This document shows, one piece after another, positions 1 through 8,948 of a DNA stretch of 64,000 bases (the first letter of the stretch is position 1; the number at the start of each line of letters is the position of its first letter). Source of the stretch: Isoetes taiwanensis. Taxonomy: Eukaryota; Streptophyta; Lycopodiopsida; Isoetales; Isoetaceae. The position numbers and the translations under genes were made by a program. The stretch is from the NCBI GenBank assembly GCA_021234155.1, contig JAJEKV010000002.1:19992778-20056777 (forward strand), given 5' to 3'. The notes below the pieces were generated by a model. That model searched no databases and had not been told where the DNA came from. It saw only the letters and a program-made list of their open reading frames with translations.

Positions 1-215
1 TAATCTTTGAAAACCTAGGGGAATCTCAAGAGAATCTTAGAAAATCTGGAAATCTTTGAGAATCGAGAGGAATCTTGATAGAATCTTGGAGAATCTAGGG
101 GAAGCTTCGTAGAATCTGCGAGAATCTAGGAGAATCTACATAGAATATTGCAGAATCTAAAGGAACCTTGGGCTAATCTTCAGAATTCTAGGGGAATCTT
201 GGGTATGTTTTGAAG
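1..215. repeat. Degenerate minisatellite, about 10-11 bp unit
   Basis: The motif AGAATCTNGG (variants GAATCTTGGA, GAATCTAGGG, GAATCTGCGA) recurs roughly every 10-11 bases from the window edge to about 215. Units are imperfect and spacing drifts, so this is an old array. It is cut by the window start, so its true length is unknown. No coding potential is visible. Confidence 0.7.
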
Positions 216-266
216 GGTCAGCTTTATGCAGTCCCTCGTATTACAAACACTTGTACAATCATTTGT

Positions 267-1641
267 GAAGGGTCGGCTTCACACACTCCCTCATACAAGT
301 GGTTTTAGGAAACTTTGTTCAGGTTGACCCTTAGCTTTGATTAACCATCTAAACATGATATATTTCATCCCTTTGAACGATTTCACACACCACTTCATAC
401 AGATGGTTGATGGACGATAAACTCGGATAATACATAAGGTATGGTTAAATTCTGAACCTGAATGCTATTATTATACTACACCATTGACCTTGGTGCTATT
501 CAGGAAGGTGACACAATAATTACAAGTGATGCTTATTGTATTCCATTTTTTACTACCCTGAAGACTCTAATTTCTATTCCAGCCAGACTCTATGTAGATG
601 GCAGCCTCGACTATAAGCCTCTAAGCTGAAAGCCTAAATTCCTTTACGGACATATCTTAGAATTTTATAGCCTGGAACTAGTTCAGGCTCCCTAATACCT
701 TTGATATAGAGTAGAATGAAAACTACTTATGCCCCTAGACCAAGTAGTTTTTTTCATTTTACACCACGATCCCTTAATGTAACATGAATGATTACAATGT
801 ATACCTTTGTTGAGGAAATATTAATATTTGATTATTTATACTGTAATACTATGGGGCAGCATGATTATCATTATTACCATATGGATTTAGATGACAACAA
901 ATCCCTGACAACAATACATCTCTCATAAATAAGAGTTGGTAAGACTTTAATTGTATAGTCTTAGGCGGGTAGATTATTTCGGGACATATGATCTGCCGGA
1001 ATACCTCACTTGAACTCCGTCAAAAGAAATACAACATATCCGGCACTGTGGTGATTAGTCTGCTGCTAATTTTGCTTAACAAAACTGTGGGACCAAAACG
1101 TGGCCCTGGACGCCCTCCGGGAGCAAAGAACATAAGGGGAAAAGGCAATCAGCTAGGACCAAGACGAACTTCTCCCTGACCAAAATAGAAATACACAAGC
1201 GGCCAGCATAATCAAGAGATGTCTGATATGAAATGCTAACATGCGTGCCACCAATTTGGAGAATACTGAACCTATCTACAACAATTCGGCTGCCATTGAC
1301 TTAGATGCAAATCTGGATGCTGCAGTTAACCCTGGAGGCGATCATACTGAGGTTTCTTCTCCTTACATGTTTGATTAAAGCTGAAATCTTACTTCCTTTT
1401 ATTGCTAGATATGCTTTAAGCCTTACATGAGGTCATGAAATAGGAGCTCTAAATCGGTCCTGCGTCCTATACTAAGTTTCTTCTTCTCGTCTATGGGTTG
1501 CCATTCCTATATATCATTCTATTGTAATACTTTAGCTGACTAGAAGGATACTTTTTAGTTTGTTGAATTGAACTGGGGTGACTGTTGGATGATTGTTTTA
1601 TGATACCAACTCCACATAGAAATTACCAAATTGAATATAGT
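267..1641. repeat. Left arm of long inverted repeat
   Basis: Reverse complement of 5646-6983. Substitutions and small indels separate the arms, so they are not freshly made. The arm includes a broken copy of the AT-hook reading frame (988-1375). Its inner edge meets the second, nested inverted repeat at about 1640 with almost no spacer. Confidence 0.85.
988..1375 (+). pseudogene. AT-hook peptide frame, broken copy in left arm
   Basis: The frame reads KRGPGRPPGAKNIRGKGN, an AT-hook-like GRPPG core in basic residues, then stops at about 1177-1179 where the right-arm copy continues (TSPPGQN). Later sequence still matches the right-arm protein in pieces up to the end at about 1375. It is therefore the decayed partner of the ORF at 5875-6168. 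AT-hooks bind the minor groove of AT-rich DNA (family knowledge). A role in transposition is only a guess from its location in the element arms. Confidence 0.5.
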
Positions 1642-1937
1642 TTAAGCTTGTATTGAGTCTTAACACTGTCAAAAATTTGTTCTTGTATTGGCATATTTCT
1701 GTAACAATAAATTATGCTGCAAATAGGTGCAAATAGGATGCAACCATTTCAGGTTGTCTTCTCACACTTCATTAATGTTGGACACAATTATTATAAGGTG
1801 GTATTTCTACTCTTTTATTGCTGAATGAAGTCCTAATCCCTTCTAATGCGAATAATGCTAAAAACAAAGGGAGATAGACCCCTAAACATATGTATTTAAT
1901 TCCTTTTTTGCTCATACTTTAAGGAAACGGATAATAA

Positions 1938-2693
1938 CATGGTTTGTCTGCGCTTACTTGCTAGCTGCTTTATGCTTACCCTTTTCAAGCTAACGTATGA
2001 TTGGTTTGGTTGCATGTAACTTGGCAAACCTACCTTTGAAGTTTTTTGGGCTACACAAGTCTATGGAGTACTTCTGAAATGGAATGCAGATTGGACAATC
2101 TGCAACATGAAATTGTTCACCTTCTTCTTATGCTAATAACACTAGTATCTTTTCTTTTTTGCTGAACTTATCTTTGTAATCGGGGTTTGGGCTAGTCAAG
2201 GGATCATTTTAAGGCAGACCAATTCATATCTACAGTAAGTCATTTGAGATAAAATAAGGTGTCTATTGATTAACCATTGAAGTGGATATTAACATTGCAA
2301 TATAAACCTTATTGAATATATTTCCTAAGAAGTTCTCATTTTTGCAACTTGAACATTGGTGTTTCTTCATTGGTATCAGAGCATAGGTTATCATGTCATC
2401 CAGATTTGGTGCAAATCTTTTAGATGCTATAGATGTTTTTAAATTAGAAGGGGGATTTCAGATCTGGAAACAAGGCATTAGACAAGTTCTAGAATTTGAA
2501 AACTTATGGTATCTAATTGACACAAATGCTGTGAGACGTTCTACTGCTACAGTCACAGGGACTTCAAGCTCAAACTCGAGTTCTACTACTGAAGGTTCCA
2601 TTGCTGAAGATGAACAAACTGTCTTAGCAACTTTTGGAGTTAGCTTGGACAATGATGAAGAACTTAAGATTATGGAAGCCCAAGCCATAATCA
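1938..2693 (+). mobile_element. LTR-retrotransposon fragment: LTR end, primer site, gag start
   Basis: The primer-binding site TGGTATCAGAGC (2371-2382) matches the 3' end of plant initiator tRNA-Met. Just upstream the sequence ends in TTCTTCA, as expected for an LTR terminus, so an LTR may span about 1940-2369. A gag-like frame begins at 2393. The element ends abruptly at 2693, where the inverted repeat resumes. Protease, integrase, RT and the second LTR are missing. It is Copia-like by gag style, but this is weak. Confidence 0.65.
2371..2382 (+). promoter_or_regulatory. Primer-binding site for initiator tRNA-Met
   Basis: TGGTATCAGAGC is the classic minus-strand primer site of plant LTR retrotransposons. 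It lies one base after a TTCTTCA LTR-like end and 10 bases before a gag-like ATG, which is the expected order. Confidence 0.75.
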
Positions 2694-2719
2694 TTATTAT
2701 CCGTTTCCTTAAAGTATGA
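2393..2719 (+). pseudogene. Truncated gag-like ORF of LTR retrotransposon
   Basis: This 108-codon frame starts with ATG at 2393. Its N-terminus has the pattern of plant Copia gag (L.GG.Q.WK...L...NLWYLID), followed by a Ser/Thr-rich stretch (residues about 46-65) and an acidic segment. The last codons run into the right arm of the nested inverted repeat, so the natural C-terminus, including any zinc knuckle, is lost. It is not expected to work alone. Confidence 0.5.
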
Positions 2720-3359
2720 GCAAAAAAGCAATTAAATACATATGTTTAGGGGTCTATCTCCCTTTGTTGTTAGCATTATTCGCATTACAAGGGATTAGGA
2801 CTTCATTCAGCAATAAAAGAGTAGAAATACCACCTTATAATAATTGTGTCCAGCACTAATGAAGTGTGAGAAGACAAACTGAAATGGTTGCATCCTGTTT
2901 GCACCCATTTGCAGCATAATTTATTGTTACAGAAATATGCCAATACAAGAACAAATTTTTGACAGTTTTAAGACTCAATACAAGCTTAAACGATAAGCTG
3001 TCCTAGTTTGTGAAACCGTATATTTATGACATATGGTTTGAATGGTTAAAGTTAGGTATTGTATGAAAGTTAGTGTGGAAATAGGGCAAATTGGTTCGCT
3101 GTATTTCTAGAGTCTGCGGGATGTGGGCAAGCAGGTCGGATGCATGGTTTGATGCAGGCGCTGTCTTTGGAAGGCACCTCTTTCTGTTCCTGGCAAGGTG
3201 GAAGCGGATAAGATGGGGAATCCGGCCCTCTTACAGTCTATAAATCCTGAGCTTGGAGCCGGCTGCGTACCTAACCAGGTGAGCTTCAGATTTCCTTGTG
3301 TTTTTCCCTGTTGTCTTTGCTTGTTTCCATGAGGAGGGATGCTAGGAGAGCAGGGCGGG

Positions 3360-4318
3360 CAGCCAGGAATGGGCAGCGGACTCTTCTTAGGAGGTGCTGG
3401 TGTGGAGGCATGTAGAAATCTTTGTTGAGGATGAAGGCATAGGCCTCATAGGCGTGAGTGTGACACCGGGTGTGGCGGGGCATGGATGCACCCCCGAGTT
3501 CTATGACATGCTCCTTAATTTACGTGAGAAGGATTTGTGTTCTAGGTGCTGCATTGGAGGAGGGGCGTGACTTAGATCACACTGCATTACAATGTCTTTA
3601 GGCTTGCTCTCGAGAAGTCCCCTAGAGTTGTGAATTTGGCCATGAAGCGGAGGTTTGGGTGGGGAGGTAAGAAGCCTGTGGGGGTTGTTCTTGTTTGTAA
3701 GGCGTTAAAGAATAGCAGGCTCCATTGTTTCGAGGGGCTAATAGGGTATTGCATGAAGGATATGGGGAAGCCACACTTCAAGCTGCACACAAAGAATGTG
3801 TCCGAGCACCCGGTTGGAGATGGGCAAGGACACATACTTGCTCTATGGTGCGAGGGACATCAAGCATGTGGTAGTTTTGGACAACAGGAACCTCTTGGAA
3901 AGGGCCCTTCATTTTGTGAACTATCATGGGGAAGGCAAACAGTTCTAGCCTTGTGTACCACCTGATCACTAGGATGCTTAGAACCGGTAAATTCGTGTTG
4001 TCTACTAGCTGGATCCTTCATTCTAACACAGCTTTTATATCTGAGCATAGAGTGAAGGCCGCCTAGCACCTGACACTAAACCCCAAAGTCGCATTGCCAA
4101 GTGATGTGAGGTATGTCTTTGGATGGCATCCCGGGCCGGGATGGAACCCATTCAGCGGATTTAGGAAGGGGTATGAGGCTGCCACGCCTGGAGATATGGA
4201 TGAGAACTTCTTGGAAGGGGAGGATGATGAATTCAGGCCTCAGGCTGTCGTGGACATGCCTGGGACTGATTTCATACCTCTTGACACCACGGATTACACA
4301 ATGGCAATTGGTTGACTG
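3360..4318 (+). pseudogene. Rep-like / HUH-endonuclease-like protein, frameshifted
   Basis: Several frames join into one protein-like series. About 3551-3597 reads ALEEGRDLDHTALQC. 3573-3830 reads through LAMKRRFGWGG and IGYCMKDMGKPHF. The next frame, from about 3829, gives YGARDIKHVVVLDNRNLLER. After more frameshifts, 4094-4315 gives an acidic C-terminus ending at TGA 4313-4315. The Y-C-M-K core fits motif III (YxxK) of HUH replication initiators. The upstream DHTALQ could be a damaged motif II (HxHxQ), with the second His not present. The general layout resembles the single-HUH proteins of algal and other eukaryotic mobile elements (Replitron-type), recalled from family knowledge and not searched. 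At least three frameshifts make it a pseudogene, unless the assembly is at fault. It sits inside the long-inverted-repeat element. Confidence 0.45.
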
Positions 4319-4669
4319 TGTGCTTGTAGGGGCTCTGCGCGGGTTTTGTACATATGTTTCTCTTTGTTTTGATGTTGCATCTTTGTTTGCGATTATTTCT
4401 TTATTAGAGATGAAATGTGGTAATGGGGCTGTAGGGATGGAGATTGGGAATGGGGCTGCTTTGCTGCTACCCGGCCGAGCTGTTGGAGTTGTCGGGATGA
4501 GGCCAAGCGGGGGATGGCGTGATTAACATTGGCCCGGTGGCCAAGAGGCCTCATCTTCCCCTCCTCCACGAACCCGCTTTGCCCGGGCAAGTATCCATGA
4601 TGTAATTCATAATGCAATGCCCTCTCTGTTGCATTCTCTCTGAGCGGGGCGTGTCCACGTTGCTCGGAA

Positions 4670-4924
4670 GTGGTCTCAAGCATTGTTAACATTAATACTC
4701 TTGTCGAAGTCCGTGGCGACCTCTCCGGTTGTTTAGGATGCGGCTTGGCCGCTTTGTTTGCGGCATTGAAGGATATCGTTTCCCACATGGAGTGGGAAGA
4801 GGTGGAGGTCACTAGAGATGAGTGCCCGGCCTATCGGGGCGCATATGAATCGGCCCGGCTCTTCTTATCGAGGAATTCGATTGGTGAATTGACACTTTGG
4901 CGAGGCCCACAATCTTTATTATGA
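4670..4924 (+). CDS. Small unknown ORF in GC-rich stretch
   Basis: An 84-codon frame with GTG as first codon; the first ATG is internal. It has a hydrophobic middle and an acidic WEEVEV segment. It follows the Rep-like remnant on the same strand, in a stretch richer in G+C than its surroundings (about 4300-4930), so both may belong to one inserted element. I do not recognise it. It may be part of a larger broken gene. Confidence 0.25.
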   Translation: MVSSIVNINTLVEVRGDLSGCLGCGLAALFAALKDIVSHMEWEEVEVTRDECPAYRGAYESARLFLSRNSIGELTLWRGPQSLL

Positions 4925-5208
4925 ACAACAACTAGATCTTGGTATGCTTGTATGATTCTACGCGCTTTGCTTTCTTTACGTGTGTGCTTTGTGTGCTTCG
5001 GGTGTTATGCATCGAGAAAAGGAAATAAAAATGCAAAAGGGATGTGGAAATGGATTGCTTGTGTGTGAAAAAAAAGTGTGTTTCTGATTGGAAAAACCCG
5101 GGTTGGTGTGTTTTTTGTGGCTTCATATGATTGACTATGGAAAAAAGAACTGAAAAAAAAAATAAAGGGAAAAGCATGGTGTGATTGCATGTGCATGTGC
5201 ATGGGAAT

Positions 5209-5282
5209 AGCCCCTGCCCTTTAAGGGCGGGCAGATTGCTTAGAGCTGCGCATTGCGCAGGGGGTTCGAATCCCCCAATCTG
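5209..5282 (+). ncRNA. Miniature tRNA-like fold
   Basis: CAGATTG (5232-5238) pairs with CAATCTG (5276-5282) like a 7-bp acceptor stem. Inside are a hairpin CTGCGC-ATT-GCGCAG (5246-5260) and a T-arm with GGGG/CCCC around TTCGAAT (5265-5271). GGTTCGAATCC is an exact Pol III B-box. TTGCTTAGAGC is a weak A-box. There is hardly a D-arm (GCT-TAG-AGC) and the total length is about 51 nt, so it is not a normal tRNA. A palindrome, GCCCTTTAAGGGC, lies just 5'. It may be a decayed tRNA, a SINE head or a tRNA-like element of the surrounding transposon. Confidence 0.4.
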
Positions 5283-5645
5283 TTTCCTCATTTCACTTGT
5301 AGTTCTGGCAGCCTTTGGTGGCCTTGGCGGCGGGTAGGGAGTTCAGTTGGTGCAGCCCTTTTTGGTGGCTACAAACGTGTGCCTTAGGTTTGTGGTAGCA
5401 AACATAGAAATTTTATCTTAGCCTTTCTTCTATTTTCAGATTGCTGCCTATTTCAGGCCCTCTTCTAATCGGGGTCAATGCAATATTAATTGCTTGTGCA
5501 ATGGTCGTCAAGGGCCCTAAGAATAAGGTCAACTAAAGCGTTTGACCCCATCTCGAATGGCGTGTCTGGTACTTTGCTCCTAGAGGGAATATCCGAGGGA
5601 ATATCCTTGCATCCTGCGGCTGGGAATACACTAGAGCATCCATCC

Positions 5646-6983
5646 AACTATATTGGTAATTTCTATTTGGAGTTGGTATCATAAAACAACCATCCAACAG
5701 TCACCCCAGTTCAATTCAAGAAACTAAAAAATTGCCAAAGTGTTACAGTAGAATCATGTGTAGGAATGGCAACCCATAGACGAGAAGAAGAAACTTAGTA
5801 TAGGATGCAGGGCCAATTTAGAGCTCCTATTTCATGACCCATATCTAGCAGTAAAAGGAAGTAAGATTTTAGCTTTAATCAAACATGTAAGGAGAAGAAA
5901 CCTTAGTATGATTGCTTCCAGGGTTAACTGCCGCATCTAGATTTGCATCTAAATCAATGACAGCTGGATTGTTGTAGATAGGTCTAGTATTCTCCAAATT
6001 GGTGGCATGCATGTTAGCATTTCGTATCAGACATCTCTTGATTATGCTGGCCACTTGTGTATTTCTATTTTGGCCAGGGGGAGAAGTTCGTCTTGGTCCT
6101 AGCTGATTGCCTTTTCCCCTTATGTTCTTTACTCCCGGAGGGCGCCCAGGGCCACGTTTTGGTCCCATAGTTTTGTTAAGCAAGATTAGCAGCAGACTAA
6201 TCACCCCACAGTGCCGGATATGCTGTATTTCTTTGACGGAGTTCAAGTGAGGTATTCCGGCAGATCATATGTCCTCAAATAATCTACACGCCTAAGACTA
6301 TACAATTAAAGTCTTACCAATTCTTATTTATGAGAGATGTACTGTTGTCAGGGATTTGCTGTCATCTAAATCCATATGGTAATAATGATAATCATGCTGC
6401 CCCATAGTATTACAGTATAAATAATCTAATATTAATATTTCCTCAATAAAGGTATACATTGTAATCATCCATGTTACATTAAGGAATCGTGGTGTAAAAT
6501 GAAAAAACTACTTGGTCTAGGGGCATAAGTAGTTTTCGTTCTTCTTTATATCAAAGGTATCAGGGAGCCTGAACTAGTTCCACGCTATAAAATTCTAAGA
6601 TATGTCCGTAAAGGAATTTAGGCTTCCAGCTTAGAGGCTTATAGTCGAGGTTGCCATCTACATAGAGTGGCTGGCATAGAAATTAGAGTCTCCAGGGTAG
6701 TCAAAAATGGAATACAATAAGCATCATTTGTAATTATTGTGTCACCTGCCTGAATAGCACCAAGCAATGGTGTAGTATAATAATAGCATTCAGTTCAGAA
6801 TTTAACCATACCTTATGTATTATCCGAGTTTATCGTCCATCAACTATCTGTATGAAGTGGTGTGTGAAATCGGTCAAAGGGATGAAATATATCATGTTTA
6901 GCTGGTTAATCAAAGCTAAGGGTCAACCTGAACAAAGTTTTCTAAAACCACCTGTATGAGGGAGTGTGTGAAGCTGACCCTTC
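5646..6983. repeat. Right arm of long inverted repeat
   Basis: Reverse complement of 267-1641. It carries the better-preserved AT-hook frame on the minus strand. Its outer end (GACCCTTC at about 6976-6983) is followed within 8 bases by the 3' end of a Penelope-like remnant. Confidence 0.85.
5875..6168 (-). CDS. AT-hook peptide in transposon arm
   Basis: From ATG at 6168 the frame gives 97 residues. It opens MGPKRGPGRPPGVKN, a basic AT-hook-like motif, and continues with a polar tail to TTA-encoded stop at 5875. An upstream in-frame extension exists without ATG. The same protein, broken, is in the left arm at 988-1375, so the frame is part of the element's ends. DNA binding is a family inference. 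Whether the ORF is expressed is unknown. Confidence 0.4.
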   Translation of the reverse strand: MGPKRGPGRPPGVKNIRGKGNQLGPRRTSPPGQNRNTQVASIIKRCLIRNANMHATNLENTRPIYNNPAVIDLDANLDAAVNPGSNHTKVSSPYMFD

Positions 6984-7151
6984 AAAAATTAAGCCTACCT
7001 CCTGCCGCTAATGGAGAGGGTCCACAATTTTTATAATATAAATGCTAGGCTGAGTAAGGCACCTAGCAATGCAGCTAGGACCCTACTCAGCTAGTAAGAT
7101 ATGTCACAAGAACAAGACTAAATAAAGAATCATTATGTCCAGCTGTTTTGA
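6984..7151 (-). other. 3' end of Penelope-like remnant, with hairpin
   Basis: Read on the minus strand this follows the RT stop. A hairpin with arms 7045-7066 and 7075-7094 (CTAGGCTGAGTAAGG against its near-complement) lies about 60 bases before the terminus. The terminus reads GGAGGTAGGCTT then T-rich (6991-7002 as AAGCCTACCTCC on plus). The intact element at 39 kb has the same 12 bases at the matching place (39843-39854). This marks the likely 3' terminus of both elements. Confidence 0.6.
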
Positions 7152-8650
7152 CTAACGTACCAGGATAAAATGACTAGGTATAATGATAGTGCAGTACCTA
7201 TGAAATAAGTGTTTGATAACGTCCTTGGAATTGTATGCTAGTCCAGGAAAGTCCTGTTTCAATATGTTACATACATTTCTGAGAACCGTTTTTTCATCGA
7301 ACCCATTGTCAATAAATTGAGAAATGATGCCTTTCAGATCAGTGGCAGCACTAATACAGTTGCTGTTGATGAAAAGACAAGACATTACTTGAGAGCAGAT
7401 TACTTTACTGGCTTGAAAATAAAGGTCTGCAACTGTCGGCCTTGATGAATCTTTTTGCCTTGAAAGGTAGAGCATCTCTCTTGTCATATTTATAAGTACA
7501 ATAACTACCCAAAGAGGCATTCAAAATCCTGATTTGCATATGAAACAAGCAGAAGTTCCCATTCTGTTATAATCATCATATCCAACAAAGTCCTTAGTTT
7601 CCTCCTTGATCTCAATAAAGTTGAGATTATACAGCCACACATCTTTGTCTTTATCAAAAAATTCATTTGGATTGCCACAATTAATGAGTAAAAGATCGTC
7701 CATGTATCTAAAAGAATGCCTGAATCTTGCAATGTCTGTATATCGGCCTTCATCTGCTAGTCTAAGTATGAAATTGCTTTCATACCATGCTAAATACATA
7801 TTACACCAGCTGGGTGAGCAGGAGAAGCCCATGGGTATGCCGCTTTTTCCATCATTACATAACCAGCAATTTTTAATTAATCATACATTCATATCCACCA
7901 AGTTTTGTCAGGTCATCTCCTTCCAACAATCTGGTTGTTTACATTTTGTATCCCATTTTGTCTCAAAGCTTCCATTAAAGTTGCTCACTCTTTTGACCCA
8001 GAATTTATAGTTCTTATTGGCCTTCTTTTGAAATTGGATGGCTAGATTTATGATTTTCCCCATGATTTGGCATAGACCATTTTCCCCTTCTAGAGGAATG
8101 GACTCATAGCACTTGCAGATATCAGCCACAAAGACGTTATAAATTTTGCAGGGGAGATTTAATACGACATCGTAGATAGAACTTATCTTCCAGTTAGGGC
8201 TGAATTCCTTTCTGCAGAACATATTGATGCCAGCACATAAGCCGTTACATATCTCAGGCCATAATTTAATGATGGCGTGCAGGCTATGTGATATGATCTC
8301 CGCTATTTCAGAGAAAATGGAGTTATGTGCCTTATTAATCCAACGAAAACTACCTTTGTGTGCTATAAAGATGCAGAGTAAATATGGTAGAGGGAGATCT
8401 CTAATACTGTTCTCCTCAAAGTCCCACAGATTTTGCATATTCTCAGTAACCAAGGTAAGAATCTCGCCGTTGGTGTACCTTCATGAGCAAAAGTCTAAGC
8501 TATTTAGTCTTTCTATTGCTAGATTTTTTGCGAGCAGAGGACACATGAAACTGGGGTTATTGGCTGCTTTGTCAACCCCAGCAATGTACAAGTTTTCTTT
8601 TATCCATTCCAGATCATCTATTGCCTTTTTATCATCGTCTAGGATGTAGT
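7152..8650 (-). pseudogene. Penelope-like reverse transcriptase, 5'-truncated and frameshifted
   Basis: Three minus-strand pieces align in order with the intact RT at 40024-42093. The first, about 8455-8645, reads IAGVDKAANN. The second, 7908-8453, includes motif A as VADICKCYESIPL. The third, 7521-7832, has motif B MGFSCSPSWCN and motif C FRYMDDLL. The C-terminal part, 7152-7520, has NGFDEKT. Frameshifts near 7520 and 7860-7910 and a stop near 8454 break it. The sequence is clearly diverged from the 40-kb RT, so it is another lineage. RT homology stops at 8650, exactly where duplicated segment copy 1 begins, so everything upstream is lost. No GIY-YIG endonuclease is seen. Confidence 0.85.
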
Positions 8651-8808
8651 ACTGCTAGTTACATCAAGTTGATGATCAAGACATTCAAAGCCTCTAATAA
8701 TATATAAATGTAACTGCACAGGCTATTATGCATGCATGATAAGATAAAAAGTATAAACAAAATATGCACAGGACACCAAATCACCTCATTTTCAATTTGT
8801 TGAGCTAA

Positions 8809-8816
8809 CTCTCTAG
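8809..8816. repeat. hAT target-site duplication, left
   Basis: CTCTCTAG, identical to 10989-10996 on the other side of the element. Eight bases is the hAT norm. Confidence 0.9.
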
Positions 8817-8913
8817 CATGGTTGCACCGAAACATAGGAACGAAACGGATCGGATCAAAACGGATCATGTATCGGAACAGAATCTCGACCTATGTGAGCG
8901 CAATGTTTTCCAG

Positions 8914-8948
<35 letters not shown>

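Larger units (their letters stand above)
1640..2991. repeat. Nested inverted repeat (298-bp arms)
   Basis: Arms 1640-1937 and 2694-2991 are reverse complements with few differences. They enclose 756 bases (1938-2693) of LTR-retrotransposon character. The left arm abuts the inner edge of the large outer arm. Arms end at the same inner motif (ACGGATAATAA and TTATTATCCGT), so the boundary with the retroelement piece is sharp on both sides. This could be a foldback element that received a retroelement, or the product of template switching. Confidence 0.85.
267..6983. mobile_element. Candidate transposon with about 1.35-kb terminal inverted repeats
   Basis: Bases 267-1641 reappear in inverted orientation at 5646-6983 with high identity. 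The outer ends start GAAGGGTCRGCTTCACAC. This gives a 6.7-kb unit with very long inverted arms, as in foldback or some Mutator-like elements (family knowledge). The interior holds a nested inverted repeat with an LTR-retrotransposon piece (1640-2991), a broken Rep-like gene (3360-4318), a small unknown ORF and a tRNA-like fold. I see no clear target-site duplication: the left flank reads CAATCATTTGT and the right flank AAAAATTAAG. A partial extra copy of the terminal motif lies just outside at 217-245. The unit could instead be an inverted duplication, so the transposon call is inference. Confidence 0.5.
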
